Assembly: GCA_021808195.1 (NCBI GenBank)
Contig: JAKBCE010000060.1
Span: 1 to 14,543, forward strand
From: Pseudomonadota bacterium
GTDB taxonomy: Bacteria > Pseudomonadota > Gammaproteobacteria > Steroidobacterales > Steroidobacteraceae
Reading direction: 5' to 3'
DNA length: 14,543 nt
Part shown: one piece after another, positions 7,897 to 14,543 of the stretch
Layout: the number at the start of each line of letters is the position of its first letter
Position numbering within the stretch: the first letter of the stretch is position 1
The notes under the pieces: generated by a model
What the model saw: only the letters and a program-made list of their open reading frames with translations
The model's database searches: none
What the model was told of the DNA's origin: nothing
Made by a program: the position numbers and the translations under genes

Positions 7897-8045
7897 ATAG
7901 GCGTCCTCGCGGCAGTGGCGTGTAAGCCGCGCTCCGCGTTGCGCCCGCCAATCCGCGGAACGAGTTCTTGCATTGCGCACACGAAGTGATGCCGGTATCT
8001 CGGTCGCGCGGCTTGCGACACGGATGCGGCTCGCCGCGCCGCCGA
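7897..8045. other. Convergent intergenic region between yjjJ and brnA
   Basis: No gene was seen. CGCGGC and GCCGCG separated by 12 bases just after the yjjJ stop could form a hairpin, without a T-run. Confidence 0.3.
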
Positions 8046-8276
8046 TCAGGGGGTGGCGCGCGCCTCGAGCCTTTCGGCCAACCACAGCTTGATGAGCGAC
8101 TGGCGGGTCACACCGAGCCGACGCGCCTGCCGATCAATGGATTGGACCATCCATTGCGGGAAATCGACGTTGACGCGCTTGATGTCGATGCCGGGTCTGT
8201 GGGCGCGTTGCACGTCAAGATGTTCGAGGACGCTCTCGCCAGCGTCGAATTGCTGATCAAACCGCTTCGCTTTCAT
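8046..8276 (-). CDS. brnA: BrnA-family antitoxin
   Basis: BrnA is the antitoxin of the type II BrnT/BrnA system. It binds BrnT through its N-terminal region and represses the operon through a ribbon-helix-helix-like domain. The 76-residue protein has the acidic N-terminal part typical of the family (FDQQFDAGESVLEHLDV) and the DNA-binding segment KRVNVDFPQWMVQSIDRQ followed by ARRLGVTRQSLIKLWLAERL (about residues 33-70). GAGGTGAAGG lies just upstream of its ATG as a ribosome binding site inside the end of brnT. It overlaps brnT by 20 bases and is the second gene of the pair, the usual brnTA order. Confidence 0.9.
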   Translation of the reverse strand: MKAKRFDQQFDAGESVLEHLDVQRAHRPGIDIKRVNVDFPQWMVQSIDRQARRLGVTRQSLIKLWLAERLEARATP

Positions 8277-8526
8277 AAACCTTCACCTCTTCAGCGCGAG
8301 CGCGCCGCACCGAGATCCGTCGGATTCGCTCGCTTCGGCGCGTGAACATCGCGGACCCGTGGGGCCCCGCCCATGGTGCGATCGCGAGTGCTCTCGGCTC
8401 GTCCATCGCCCGGGCCGGCATTTCGATCAGGGCAGGGTCCTGCCAGAGCGCTTGCGCCGCATCGAAGTCGATGCCGTGCCTGGCCTTATGGTCCTCGCTG
8501 TTCTGCCGGTCGTATTCGAAGTCCAT
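8257..8526 (-). CDS. brnT: BrnT-family ribonuclease toxin
   Basis: BrnT is a RelE-fold ribonuclease that stops translation when not bound by BrnA. The 89-residue protein matches the family along its length: FEYDRQNSEDHKARHGIDF, then AQALWQDPALIEMPAR and the conserved basic C-terminal part RIRRISVRRARAEEVKVYES. The frame is open to a GTG at 8568, but the ATG at 8526 is preferred because the family begins near FEYD and a -10-like TATACT (8553-8558, minus strand) would lie inside the longer version. No ribosome binding site is evident, so the leader would be short. It diverges from the SNF2 gene and overlaps brnA by 20 bases. It appears intact. Confidence 0.88.
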   Translation of the reverse strand: MDFEYDRQNSEDHKARHGIDFDAAQALWQDPALIEMPARAMDEPRALAIAPWAGPHGSAMFTRRSERIRRISVRRARAEEVKVYESEAV

Positions 8527-8624
8527 CGCGCCGGAGGGTCTGGTATAAAAACAGTATATATTTTTCACTCCTTTTGTTGACGGAGCGTACGTTTCCCGGC
8601 CGCTTTTAGCGGCACATCTGCATC
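8527..8624. promoter_or_regulatory. Shared divergent promoter region, brnT / SNF2 helicase
   Basis: This 98-base AT-rich gap holds the start signals of both directions. On the minus strand TATACT (8553-8558) is a good -10 for brnT. On the plus strand TGGTATAAA (8541-8549) resembles an extended -10 for the SNF2 gene. A5 and T5 tracts flank a TATATA core at 8547-8565. Neither -35 is convincing. BrnA probably binds here to repress brnTA (family knowledge); an effect on the SNF2 gene is inference. Confidence 0.45.
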
Positions 8625-11363
8625 ATGGCCGAATCGCTCGATCTGTACATCAATGCCCGGCGCCACTTCGCGGTGCAGCCCGTGGAGTCGCCCGAGGCAC
8701 CGGGCGTGCCGGCCGCGGCCGTCGCGCGGATCGAGCGGGCCTTCGCGCAGAGTCAGGGGGCGGGGCTGGTGCATCTGGCGAGCACCGAGGCCACGACGGC
8801 GCTGCCGCCGGGACTCGCCTTTGCGCGCGAGTTTGCCCAGCGCTACCTGACCCGGCTGTGCCATCTCGGGGATGCAGAGCCCGATGCCCCGGGCGTGCTG
8901 GTGGCGTTGCCGCCGACCGAGGAGCTCGAGGCGCTCAGGCTCGCCGCACCGCCGATCCGCGGCCTCGAGTATCTCGATGCGGCGCTCCTCAGCATGGCCT
9001 GGCGCGACATCGAGGCCACGCTGCGCGAGGCGGCCGCTGCGGGCGAGGAGAGCCTGCGCACCTATCTGCACCGGCGCAATCCGCTCTGGCGGCTGGTCGG
9101 GCGGGTCACCTTCCACCTCGCCGAGAACCCGCGTGACGAGGCGTTTCCGTTTGCATTCCTGGTCACGTATGCCGGCGGCGTCTCGGCGCAGGGCGCGGCC
9201 CGCCACCTGCCGCTCGGGCGGGCGCTGAAGGAATACACTGGCCCGGCGAACCGCGCCCGCCTGGCGAACCTGCTGAAGCCGATCCGCGAGGCCGCCGAGC
9301 GGCTCGAGTGGGTGCGCGAGCTCATCGACAGCGGCGAGATCTACCAGCCGCTCGCCTGGCGTCCCGCCGAGGCGCTGCGGCTGCTCACGGATACGGCCGT
9401 CCTCGAGGCCTGCGGGTTGGTGGTGCGGATCCCGGACTGGTGGCGGGCGGGCCGTGCGCCGCGGCCTCAGGTGAGTGCCCAGGTCGGCAGTGCGCCCGCG
9501 GCGCAGCTCGGCGCCAAGGCCCTGCTCGATTTCTCGGTGCGCATGACCCTCGAGGGGGAGCCGCTGACGGAGGCCGAGCAGCGTGAGCTGCTCGCCTCCC
9601 GCGAGGGCCTGATCCGTCTGCGCGGCCGGTGGGTGGAGGCCGACGGCGAGCAGCTCGCCGCGGCGCTCGAGCATTGGAAGCGCGTGGCGCGTGAGGTGCG
9701 CGCCGGCGGGCTGTCGTTCCACGAGGGCATGCGCCTCTTGGCCGGTGCGCCCGCCGAGCGCGCCCACCGCGAGATGCCCGAGACACTGGCGGCCTGGTCG
9801 GGAGTCGAGGCGGGCGAGTGGCTGCGCGAACTGCTCGAGCGTCTGCGCCACCCCGAGGCCGAGGCGGCGCTCTTTAGCCGAGGCCTGAACGCGACGCTGA
9901 GGCCGTATCAAGTCATCGGCGCGCAGTGGCTCGCGTTGCTCACCGGGCTCGGTCTCGGGGCCTGCCTCGCCGATGACATGGGGCTCGGCAAGACGGTGCA
10001 GGTGATTGCGCTCCTGGTGCACGTGCACGGCCGTCCGGGCCGCAGCGGCCGCACCGGCTCCGCGAACGCCTCGGACGGCCCCAGCCTCATCGTGGCGCCG
10101 GCTTCCCTGATTGCCAACTGGAAGAGCGAGCTCGAGCGATTCGCGCCGCGTCTGAAGGTGTTCACGGCGCATCCTAGCGAGACGGACATTGATCTGAACG
10201 ACGCCGCGGCGCTCGAGGCGGCGCTCGGCGGGGTCGATGTCGCGCTCTGCACCTATGGCGTCGTCACCCGCTCCGCCGCGCTGCGCTCTTTCGCCTGGCG
10301 GCTCGCGGTGCTCGATGAGGCGCAGGCCATCAAGAACCCCGGGGCCCAGCAGACGCGCGCGGTGAAGGCACTCACCGCCTCGGCCCGCATCGCCCTCACC
10401 GGAACGCCGATCGAGAACCGGCTCTCGGACCTCTGGTCGCTGTTCGACTTCCTCAATCCGGGCCTGCTCGGCGGGGCGCGCGCGTTTGCGGAAGCCGCCA
10501 AACGCATGAGCCGCGGGGGTGAGGGCGCCTATGCGCCGCTGCGCCGTCTGGTGCAACCGTACCTGCTCAGGCGCCTGAAGAGCGATACGCGCATCATCGC
10601 CGACTTGCCGGAGAAGACCGAGATCCGCGCCTTCTGCGGTCTGACCCGCGAACAGGCGACGCTCTACGCGCGCTGCGTTGAGGATCTCGCCCGGACGCTC
10701 GATCGGACCGAGGGCATCCAGCGCCGCGGCGCGGTGCTCGCCTCCCTGATGCAGCTGAAGCAGATCTGCAACCATCCGGCCCACTGGGCGGGACAGGGTC
10801 CCTACACGCCTGAGCGCAGCGGCAAGTTCGAGCGGCTCGGGGCGCTCTGCGAGGAGCTCGCCGAGCGTCAGGAGCGCGTGCTCGTGTTCACGCAGTTCCG
10901 CGAGCTCACCGAGCCGCTCGCGCAATACTTGCAGCAGGTCTTCGGCCGTCCGGGACTGGTGCTGCACGGTGGCACGGCGGTGGCGAGGCGCCGGGGACTG
11001 GTGGAGCAGTTCCAACGCGAGGACGGCCCACCGTTCTTCGTGCTCTCGCTGAAAGCCGGCGGGACGGGACTGAACCTCACGGCGGCCTCCCAGGTGATTC
11101 ATTTCGATCGCTGGTGGAACCCGGCGGTGGAGAATCAGGCGACCGACCGGGCATTTCGCATCGGTCAGCGGCACAACGTGCTGGTGCACAAGTTCGTCTG
11201 CCGCGGCACGGTGGAGGAGAAAATCGACGCGCTCATCGAGGCGAAGCGTGGGCTCGCCGAGGAGCTGCTGGGGCAGGGCGGTGAGCGGTTGCTCACCGAG
11301 ATGAGTGATGCAGAACTGCTCGCCACGGTGGCGCTCGACATTCACAAGGCGTGCGATTCATGA
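8625..11363 (+). CDS. SNF2-family helicase-like ATPase
   Basis: This 912-residue protein is a Swi2/Snf2-type translocase, which uses ATP to move along double-stranded DNA and remodel protein-DNA complexes. The first 400 or so residues resemble the poorly characterised bacterial SNF2-associated domain (DUF3670 type). The ATPase core follows: Q-motif region LRPYQVIGAQWL, Walker A DDMGLGKT (450-457), motif II LDEAQ (563-567), TGTPIENRL, then the C-terminal helicase lobe with LVFTQFRELT, LSLKAGGTGLNL and motif VI QATDRAFRIGQ (838-848). All motifs are intact. No ribosome binding site is seen before the ATG at 8625. A SWIM-domain gene follows after 34 bases, so the two are probably co-transcribed and act together. 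Gene symbol unknown; related proteins occur in housekeeping and in defence contexts. Confidence 0.93.
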   Translation: MAESLDLYINARRHFAVQPVESPEAPGVPAAAVARIERAFAQSQGAGLVHLASTEATTALPPGLAFAREFAQRYLTRLCHLGDAEPDAPGVLVALPPTEELEALRLAAPPIRGLEYLDAALLSMAWRDIEATLREAAAAGEESLRTYLHRRNPLWRLVGRVTFHLAENPRDEAFPFAFLVTYAGGVSAQGAARHLPLGRALKEYTGPANRARLANLLKPIREAAERLEWVRELIDSGEIYQPLAWRPAEALRLLTDTAVLEACGLVVRIPDWWRAGRAPRPQVSAQVGSAPAAQLGAKALLDFSVRMTLEGEPLTEAEQRELLASREGLIRLRGRWVEADGEQLAAALEHWKRVAREVRAGGLSFHEGMRLLAGAPAERAHREMPETLAAWSGVEAGEWLRELLERLRHPEAEAALFSRGLNATLRPYQVIGAQWLALLTGLGLGACLADDMGLGKTVQVIALLVHVHGRPGRSGRTGSANASDGPSLIVAPASLIANWKSELERFAPRLKVFTAHPSETDIDLNDAAALEAALGGVDVALCTYGVVTRSAALRSFAWRLAVLDEAQAIKNPGAQQTRAVKALTASARIALTGTPIENRLSDLWSLFDFLNPGLLGGARAFAEAAKRMSRGGEGAYAPLRRLVQPYLLRRLKSDTRIIADLPEKTEIRAFCGLTREQATLYARCVEDLARTLDRTEGIQRRGAVLASLMQLKQICNHPAHWAGQGPYTPERSGKFERLGALCEELAERQERVLVFTQFRELTEPLAQYLQQVFGRPGLVLHGGTAVARRRGLVEQFQREDGPPFFVLSLKAGGTGLNLTAASQVIHFDRWWNPAVENQATDRAFRIGQRHNVLVHKFVCRGTVEEKIDALIEAKRGLAEELLGQGGERLLTEMSDAELLATVALDIHKACDS

Positions 11364-11397
11364 TGCGCCGGCCGAACGCGAGGTGAGGTGAAGGGTG

Positions 11398-12267
11398 ATG
11401 AACTGGCGGATGTTTGCACGCAAACCGAGCGTGGGTGAGCAGAAGGCGCGTGCGCTGCGCGCGGGGCAGCAGTTGTCGAAGAAGGCCGGCAAGGAGGGGC
11501 GAGCCCTCAGCCCGGTGAGGCTCGCCGGGCGCGCCATTGCGAGCAGTTTCTGGGGCAAGGCCTGGTGCGCGAACCTCGAGGCCTACCGGGACTACGAGTA
11601 TCGCCTGCCGCGCGGGCGCAGCTACGTGCGCAGCGGCGCGGTGCTCGATCTGAAGATCGAGCCGGGGCGGATCGCGGCCGTCGTGGCGGGATCCCGGCCG
11701 CGCCCCTATGAGGTCGAGGTCACGATCAAGACGCTGGCCAAGACCCGGTGGTCGGCGCTCAAACGCCAGTGCGCCGGGGAGATCGGCTCGCTGATCGAGC
11801 TGCTCGAGGGGCGGTTGTCCGAACGGGTGATGCGTCAGGTCACCGACCCGACGCAGGGACTGTTTCCGAAGCCCGGGGACATCCAGATGAGCTGCTCGTG
11901 CCCAGACTGGGCGACGATGTGCAAGCACGTCGCGGCGGTGTTGTACGGGGTGGGCGCGCGGCTCGATACCGAGCCGCAGTTGCTCTTTACGCTGCGCAAT
12001 CTCGATCACGGGGAGCTGATTGCCGCCGCGGTCGATGGCGAGGGTGCGCGGGGCAAGACGCAACGCAAGACCATTGCCGAGGCAGATCTCGCCGGGGTGT
12101 TCGGCATCGAATTGGCAGACGCCCCGCGACCGGCGCGCAAATCGCGACCCGCCGCGACGCCGAAATCGCCCGCGAAGCGTCGGCCGGCGGCCAAAGCGAC
12201 TCCGCGACCGCGCGTCACCTCCGCCAGAACCGGCAACTCTGGCGCCAAGGGGAAGACTCGGCGGTGA
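11398..12267 (+). CDS. SWIM zinc-finger protein, partner of the SNF2 ATPase
   Basis: SWIM domains chelate zinc through CxCxnCxH and are thought to bind DNA or proteins; bacterial SWIM proteins are often encoded beside SNF2 ATPases, as here. The 289-residue protein carries C166-x-C168-x6-C175-x-H177 in SCSCPDWATMCKHVAAVLYG, with the preceding F-W-G-K-A-W motif (SSFWGKAWCANLEAYRDY) also typical. The last 60 residues are a low-complexity Lys/Arg/Ala/Pro tail like histone H1 tails, probably for nucleic-acid binding. The ATG at 11398 is chosen because GAGGTG at 11385-11390 lies 7 bases upstream; the in-frame GTG at 11395 is possible. It lies 34 bases after the SNF2 stop. The specific biological role is unknown. 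Confidence 0.9.
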   Translation: MNWRMFARKPSVGEQKARALRAGQQLSKKAGKEGRALSPVRLAGRAIASSFWGKAWCANLEAYRDYEYRLPRGRSYVRSGAVLDLKIEPGRIAAVVAGSRPRPYEVEVTIKTLAKTRWSALKRQCAGEIGSLIELLEGRLSERVMRQVTDPTQGLFPKPGDIQMSCSCPDWATMCKHVAAVLYGVGARLDTEPQLLFTLRNLDHGELIAAAVDGEGARGKTQRKTIAEADLAGVFGIELADAPRPARKSRPAATPKSPAKRRPAAKATPRPRVTSARTGNSGAKGKTRR

Positions 12268-12691
12268 GCGCGGCGGCCCGTGGGTTGCGCGGAACCTACC
12301 GGGTCGTTCCAGTGTCGCGCGGTGAGAGGGCCGCGGCCTGGTCGGGCAGGATGATCGGGCTGCAGCTAGCGCAAGTCATGCGGCCGTTGACGTATGCGGG
12401 CGCATGTAGCGCACTCTCTCGGGGGCGCGAACCCGGGCAGCCGGTGTGTCCTCATCAACTGCGCCTGCTGTGCGTCGCTGCGAAGCGTCACCGGCGAGGC
12501 GTGCGCCCCGTCCGTGGCGCCGCTCCAATGGGTGCAATCCGCGGATCTCGTCGGGCGCTTGTGCGCCGAGCGTCTTGCACGCGTCGGCAGATCGTGCGGG
12601 CTTGGCAGTAAACGGCACAAAAAGATATTTTATTATCAAAATTAACGTATTAAGGGGTATAATTCGGACAATTATATGGACTCGGGTTTCG
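12268..12691. other. Intergenic region before hipBA module 2, no gene recognised
   Basis: No gene was recognised in these 424 bases. The hipB frame is open upstream to 12446, but those codons read as low-complexity Arg/Ser/Ala and resemble nothing. The left 340 bases are GC-rich; the last 75 are abruptly AT-rich and hold the hipBA-2 promoter. No T-rich terminator was seen after the SWIM gene. Confidence 0.5.
12633..12676 (+). promoter_or_regulatory. hipBA-2 promoter with operator-like inverted repeat
   Basis: A consensus TATAAT at 12658-12663 lies 28 bases before the hipB start. A weak -35, TTATCA at 12633-12638, is 19 bases upstream. TATAATT (12658-12664) and AATTATA (12670-12676) form a perfect 7-bp inverted repeat with a 5-base spacer that includes the -10 box, so a bound HipB would block RNA polymerase (inference). 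The half-site differs from that of module 1. Confidence 0.62.
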
Positions 12692-13006
12692 ATGATGTTT
12701 TCGCTCTCAACGGTCCCGGAAATCGCGAGCGCGCTGGGAAAGCGCTTGCGGCGGCTTCGATTGCATCAGGCGCTCACCCAGGCAGAGCTCGCGGCACGCG
12801 CGGGCTTGTCGACTCGCGCGGTGAGAAACCTGGAAAGCAGCGGCCAGGCGACCCTTGAGACGTTCCTCAAGGTCATCGTGGCCGTGGGTCGTGCAGAGGA
12901 TCTGGACCCGATACTCGAGGTGAAGATCCACTCGATTCGCGACATGGAACTCGCTCATCGCGAGCGCCAGCGTGCACCACGCTCGCGCAAAGGGCCGCAT
13001 CGATGA
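12692..13006 (+). CDS. hipB: HipB-like XRE-family antitoxin (module 2)
   Basis: This 104-residue XRE-family regulator is the expected antitoxin and autorepressor for the HipA kinase that follows. The helix-turn-helix spans about residues 16-68: LGKRLRRLRLHQALTQAELA, then ARAGLSTRAVRNLESSGQ and LETFLKVIVAVGRAEDLDPIL, a standard HipB/Cro layout. The C-terminus is basic (RERQRAPRSRKGPHR). The start is set at 12692 (two successive ATG codons) because it leaves the HTH complete and sits about 22 bases after the expected transcription start; upstream in-frame codons are not protein-like. No clear ribosome binding site. The stop overlaps the hipA start in ATGA (13003-13006). It is clearly distinct in sequence from the module 1 HipB. 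Confidence 0.85.
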   Translation: MMFSLSTVPEIASALGKRLRRLRLHQALTQAELAARAGLSTRAVRNLESSGQATLETFLKVIVAVGRAEDLDPILEVKIHSIRDMELAHRERQRAPRSRKGPHR

Positions 13007-14250
13007 AAACGCTGCAGGTGCTCTACGAGGGATGGGGTGAGACATTCCAGCTGGGTCTGCTAGCCGATGACGGTCATCAGCTCCTCTTCGAGTACAGCGG
13101 TGCCGCGTTGCGCCGCGGGCTCGAGTTCTCGCCGCACGCGATGCGCCTGCAAGCCGGCGCGCGCGGAAATTTCCCTGAGTTCCAGTCTCGCCTGCCCGGG
13201 TTCATCAGCGACAGCCTTCCGGACGGCTGGGGTTTGCTGCTGATGGACCGGTTGATGCGCCGCCGTGATATCGATGTCCGCAGACTCTCACCCCTCGATC
13301 GGCTGGCCTTCCTCGGTCGCAGAACCATGGGTGCATTGACGTATCAACCCGACACTGAAGTTGATCTTGCACAGGATACGGTGAGTCTTCTGGCGCTGGC
13401 TGAAGAATCGCAAAATCTCATGGAGGACAAGAGCACGGACCTGTTGCGCACGTATGTGAAACTTGGCGGCTCTGCGCACGGGGCTCGACCGAAGGTGCTG
13501 GTGAATATCGACCCTGACACGGATCGGGCTTGGACCACGGAGGACTCTCCGGGCCTGCCGTGGATCGTCAAATTCCCGGGTGATGGGGAGCACCCGGAAG
13601 TTTGTGCCGTCGAGCAGTTGTACGCAGACCTGGCCCGGATGTGTGGTCTTGCGATTCCGCCGACACGGTATTTCGAACTCGGCAAGACGGAGCGGGGGCG
13701 GATGAGCGCATTTGGCGCTCAACGGTTCGATCGGGATCAAGGCAGGCGCGTGCCCATCCATACCGCTGCGGGCGCTGCACATGTGGATTTTAGACTTCCG
13801 TCATCCATAGATTATTTGACCTTTCTGCGTCTGACGCAAAAAATCACCCGTGATGTCAGGGAGGTTGAGGTTGCCTTTGAGCGCTGCGTATTCAATGTCA
13901 TATTCAATAATCGCGACGATCATCCGAAGAACTTCTCATTTCGGATGGAAGAGAATGGTCAGTGGCGCGTCTCTCCCGCATACGATCTGACCTTCAATCG
14001 GGGCGCCGGAGGTGAACACCACATGGATGTTTGTGGTGAATTGCGCGACATATCCGCGCAGGCCGTTCTGAAGCTCGCGCGTCAGGCGGATATTCGTGAG
14101 CCCAGGGCCCGCCAGATCATCGACCGAATGGCGGAGGTGGCCGGACGTGTGCGTGCGGTGGCGACTGCGTACCCACTGCGCAACACCACTGCGCGCGAAA
14201 TCGTCAGCGCTATTGAGGCGAACCGGGATCGCGTTGCCGGGTCCGGCTAA
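13003..14250 (+). CDS. hipA: HipA-family serine/threonine kinase toxin (module 2)
   Basis: This 415-residue HipA-fold kinase has an N-terminal subdomain with FISDSLPDGWGLLLMDR (about 67-83) and GRRTMGAL (105-112), the Gly-rich loop GGSAHGARPK (155-164, S157 the likely autophosphorylation site), K190 in IVKF, the catalytic segment NNRDDHPKN (302-310, D305) and metal-binding AYD (D328). D305 to D328 is again 23 residues, as in module 1. All catalytic residues are present. It overlaps hipB by 4 bases and must be co-translated with it. It differs substantially from the module 1 kinase at its N-terminus and loops, so it is not a recent duplicate. Its substrate is unknown. Confidence 0.9.
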   Translation: MKTLQVLYEGWGETFQLGLLADDGHQLLFEYSGAALRRGLEFSPHAMRLQAGARGNFPEFQSRLPGFISDSLPDGWGLLLMDRLMRRRDIDVRRLSPLDRLAFLGRRTMGALTYQPDTEVDLAQDTVSLLALAEESQNLMEDKSTDLLRTYVKLGGSAHGARPKVLVNIDPDTDRAWTTEDSPGLPWIVKFPGDGEHPEVCAVEQLYADLARMCGLAIPPTRYFELGKTERGRMSAFGAQRFDRDQGRRVPIHTAAGAAHVDFRLPSSIDYLTFLRLTQKITRDVREVEVAFERCVFNVIFNNRDDHPKNFSFRMEENGQWRVSPAYDLTFNRGAGGEHHMDVCGELRDISAQAVLKLARQADIREPRARQIIDRMAEVAGRVRAVATAYPLRNTTAREIVSAIEANRDRVAGSG

Positions 14251-14473
14251 CGAAGCGGGATTCATCGGGATGGATGGTGGTTGGATGCCGACAGGGCACG
14301 AGATCGCGTCCCGACAGCAGCTCGCGGTCCCTGCGGGCATTCCAAGGCCCCGCGGCGTGCGGCAGTACCCGCAGCGTGGCCCAGCCGAGCCATGGAGGCG
14401 CGCCCGGTGTAGGATGCCGATGGATTGCCCAGCCCCTCCCGGGCGGGATCGCGCCGTCGCCAGAGGAGAACCC
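14251..14473. other. Intergenic region before the EVE gene
   Basis: No gene was recognised in these 223 bases. CTGCGGG (14331-14337) and CCCGCAG (14368-14374) form a 7-bp inverted repeat with a 30-base loop. No structure that I could identify as a known small RNA was found. Confidence 0.35.
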
Positions 14474-14543
14474 GTGTCCGCGCATTACCTGCTCAAGACA
14501 GAGCCTTCGGACTATGCCTTCGCTGATCTGGAGCGCGACCAGG
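14474..14543 (+). CDS. EVE-domain protein, 5' end only
   Basis: The window ends inside this gene. Its first 23 codons read (M)SAHYLLKTEPSDYAFADLERDQ, the hallmark start of EVE-domain proteins (YxLLKTEP, then a D-L segment). EVE is a PUA/YTH-like fold that recognises modified bases in DNA or RNA. The start is the GTG at 14474, with GAGGAG at 14463-14468 as a strong ribosome binding site. It lies on the same strand as hipA-2, 223 bases downstream. It probably marks the return to ordinary chromosomal genes, though EVE proteins also occur beside restriction systems. Confidence 0.8.
   Translation, partial: MSAHYLLKTEPSDYAFADLERDQ

Noticed and set aside
8565..11345. Very long open frame antisense to the SNF2 gene (926 codons)
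   Set aside because: The sense strand carries all SNF2 motifs; the antisense product matches no family and is a by-product of codon bias.
12268..12600. tRNA gene or integron attachment site
   Set aside because: No T-loop consensus or cloverleaf was found and no matching core sites; the palindromes are short.
12446..12691. Upstream extension of hipB-2 to 12446
   Set aside because: The added residues are low complexity, and the promoter with its TATAAT lies inside this stretch.
14251..14473. 6S RNA or another small RNA upstream of the EVE gene
   Set aside because: Position suggested it, but the sequence does not show the long closing stem and central bubble that I would expect.

Overview
The window is GC-rich DNA, roughly two thirds G+C by eye, that reads like a proteobacterial chromosome. 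A gammaproteobacterium is the best guess, from the gene families and their sequences; no rRNA or other taxonomic marker is present. It falls into three parts: a sugar-nucleotide pair at the left, an accessory block of toxin-antitoxin (TA) type modules around a SNF2/SWIM pair from about 2960 to 14250, and the start of an ordinary EVE-domain gene at the right edge.

Left (171-2958): ugd (UDP-glucose 6-dehydrogenase) and manC (bifunctional mannose-1-phosphate guanylyltransferase / mannose-6-phosphate isomerase) are transcribed together, 19 bases apart. They supply UDP-glucuronate and GDP-mannose, presumably for an exopolysaccharide.

Middle (about 2960-14250): in order, a minus-strand mntA-hepT module whose hepT toxin has an in-frame TAA; 0.7 kb of apparently gene-free DNA with a strong hairpin and a possible decayed wHTH fragment; hipB-hipA (module 1); a decayed 242-bp copy of the isomerase part of manC; a stand-alone HTH-HipA kinase of the YjjJ type; a minus-strand brnT-brnA module; a divergent SNF2 helicase (912 aa) followed by a SWIM zinc-finger protein; 0.4 kb with no recognisable gene; and a second hipB-hipA pair. 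Three separate HipA-fold kinases therefore lie within about 9.5 kb.

Control regions: short AT-rich islands in otherwise GC-rich DNA mark the promoters of the hip modules and of brnT. Each hip start has its own repeat: a 7-6-7 inverted repeat for hipBA-1, three ATCGTTTC boxes for yjjJ, and a 7-5-7 inverted repeat on the -10 box for hipBA-2. This fits independent autoregulation. brnT and the SNF2 gene share one short divergent promoter region, so BrnA may affect the helicase operon.

Most notable: (i) the manC fragment forms a 94% identical direct repeat enclosing mntA-hepT and hipBA-1; (ii) hepT carries a single nonsense codon in an otherwise full-length frame while mntA is intact; (iii) the SNF2-SWIM pair is a plausible but unproven defence or DNA-maintenance system set among TA modules.

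Right edge (14474-14543): the first 23 codons of an EVE-domain protein.
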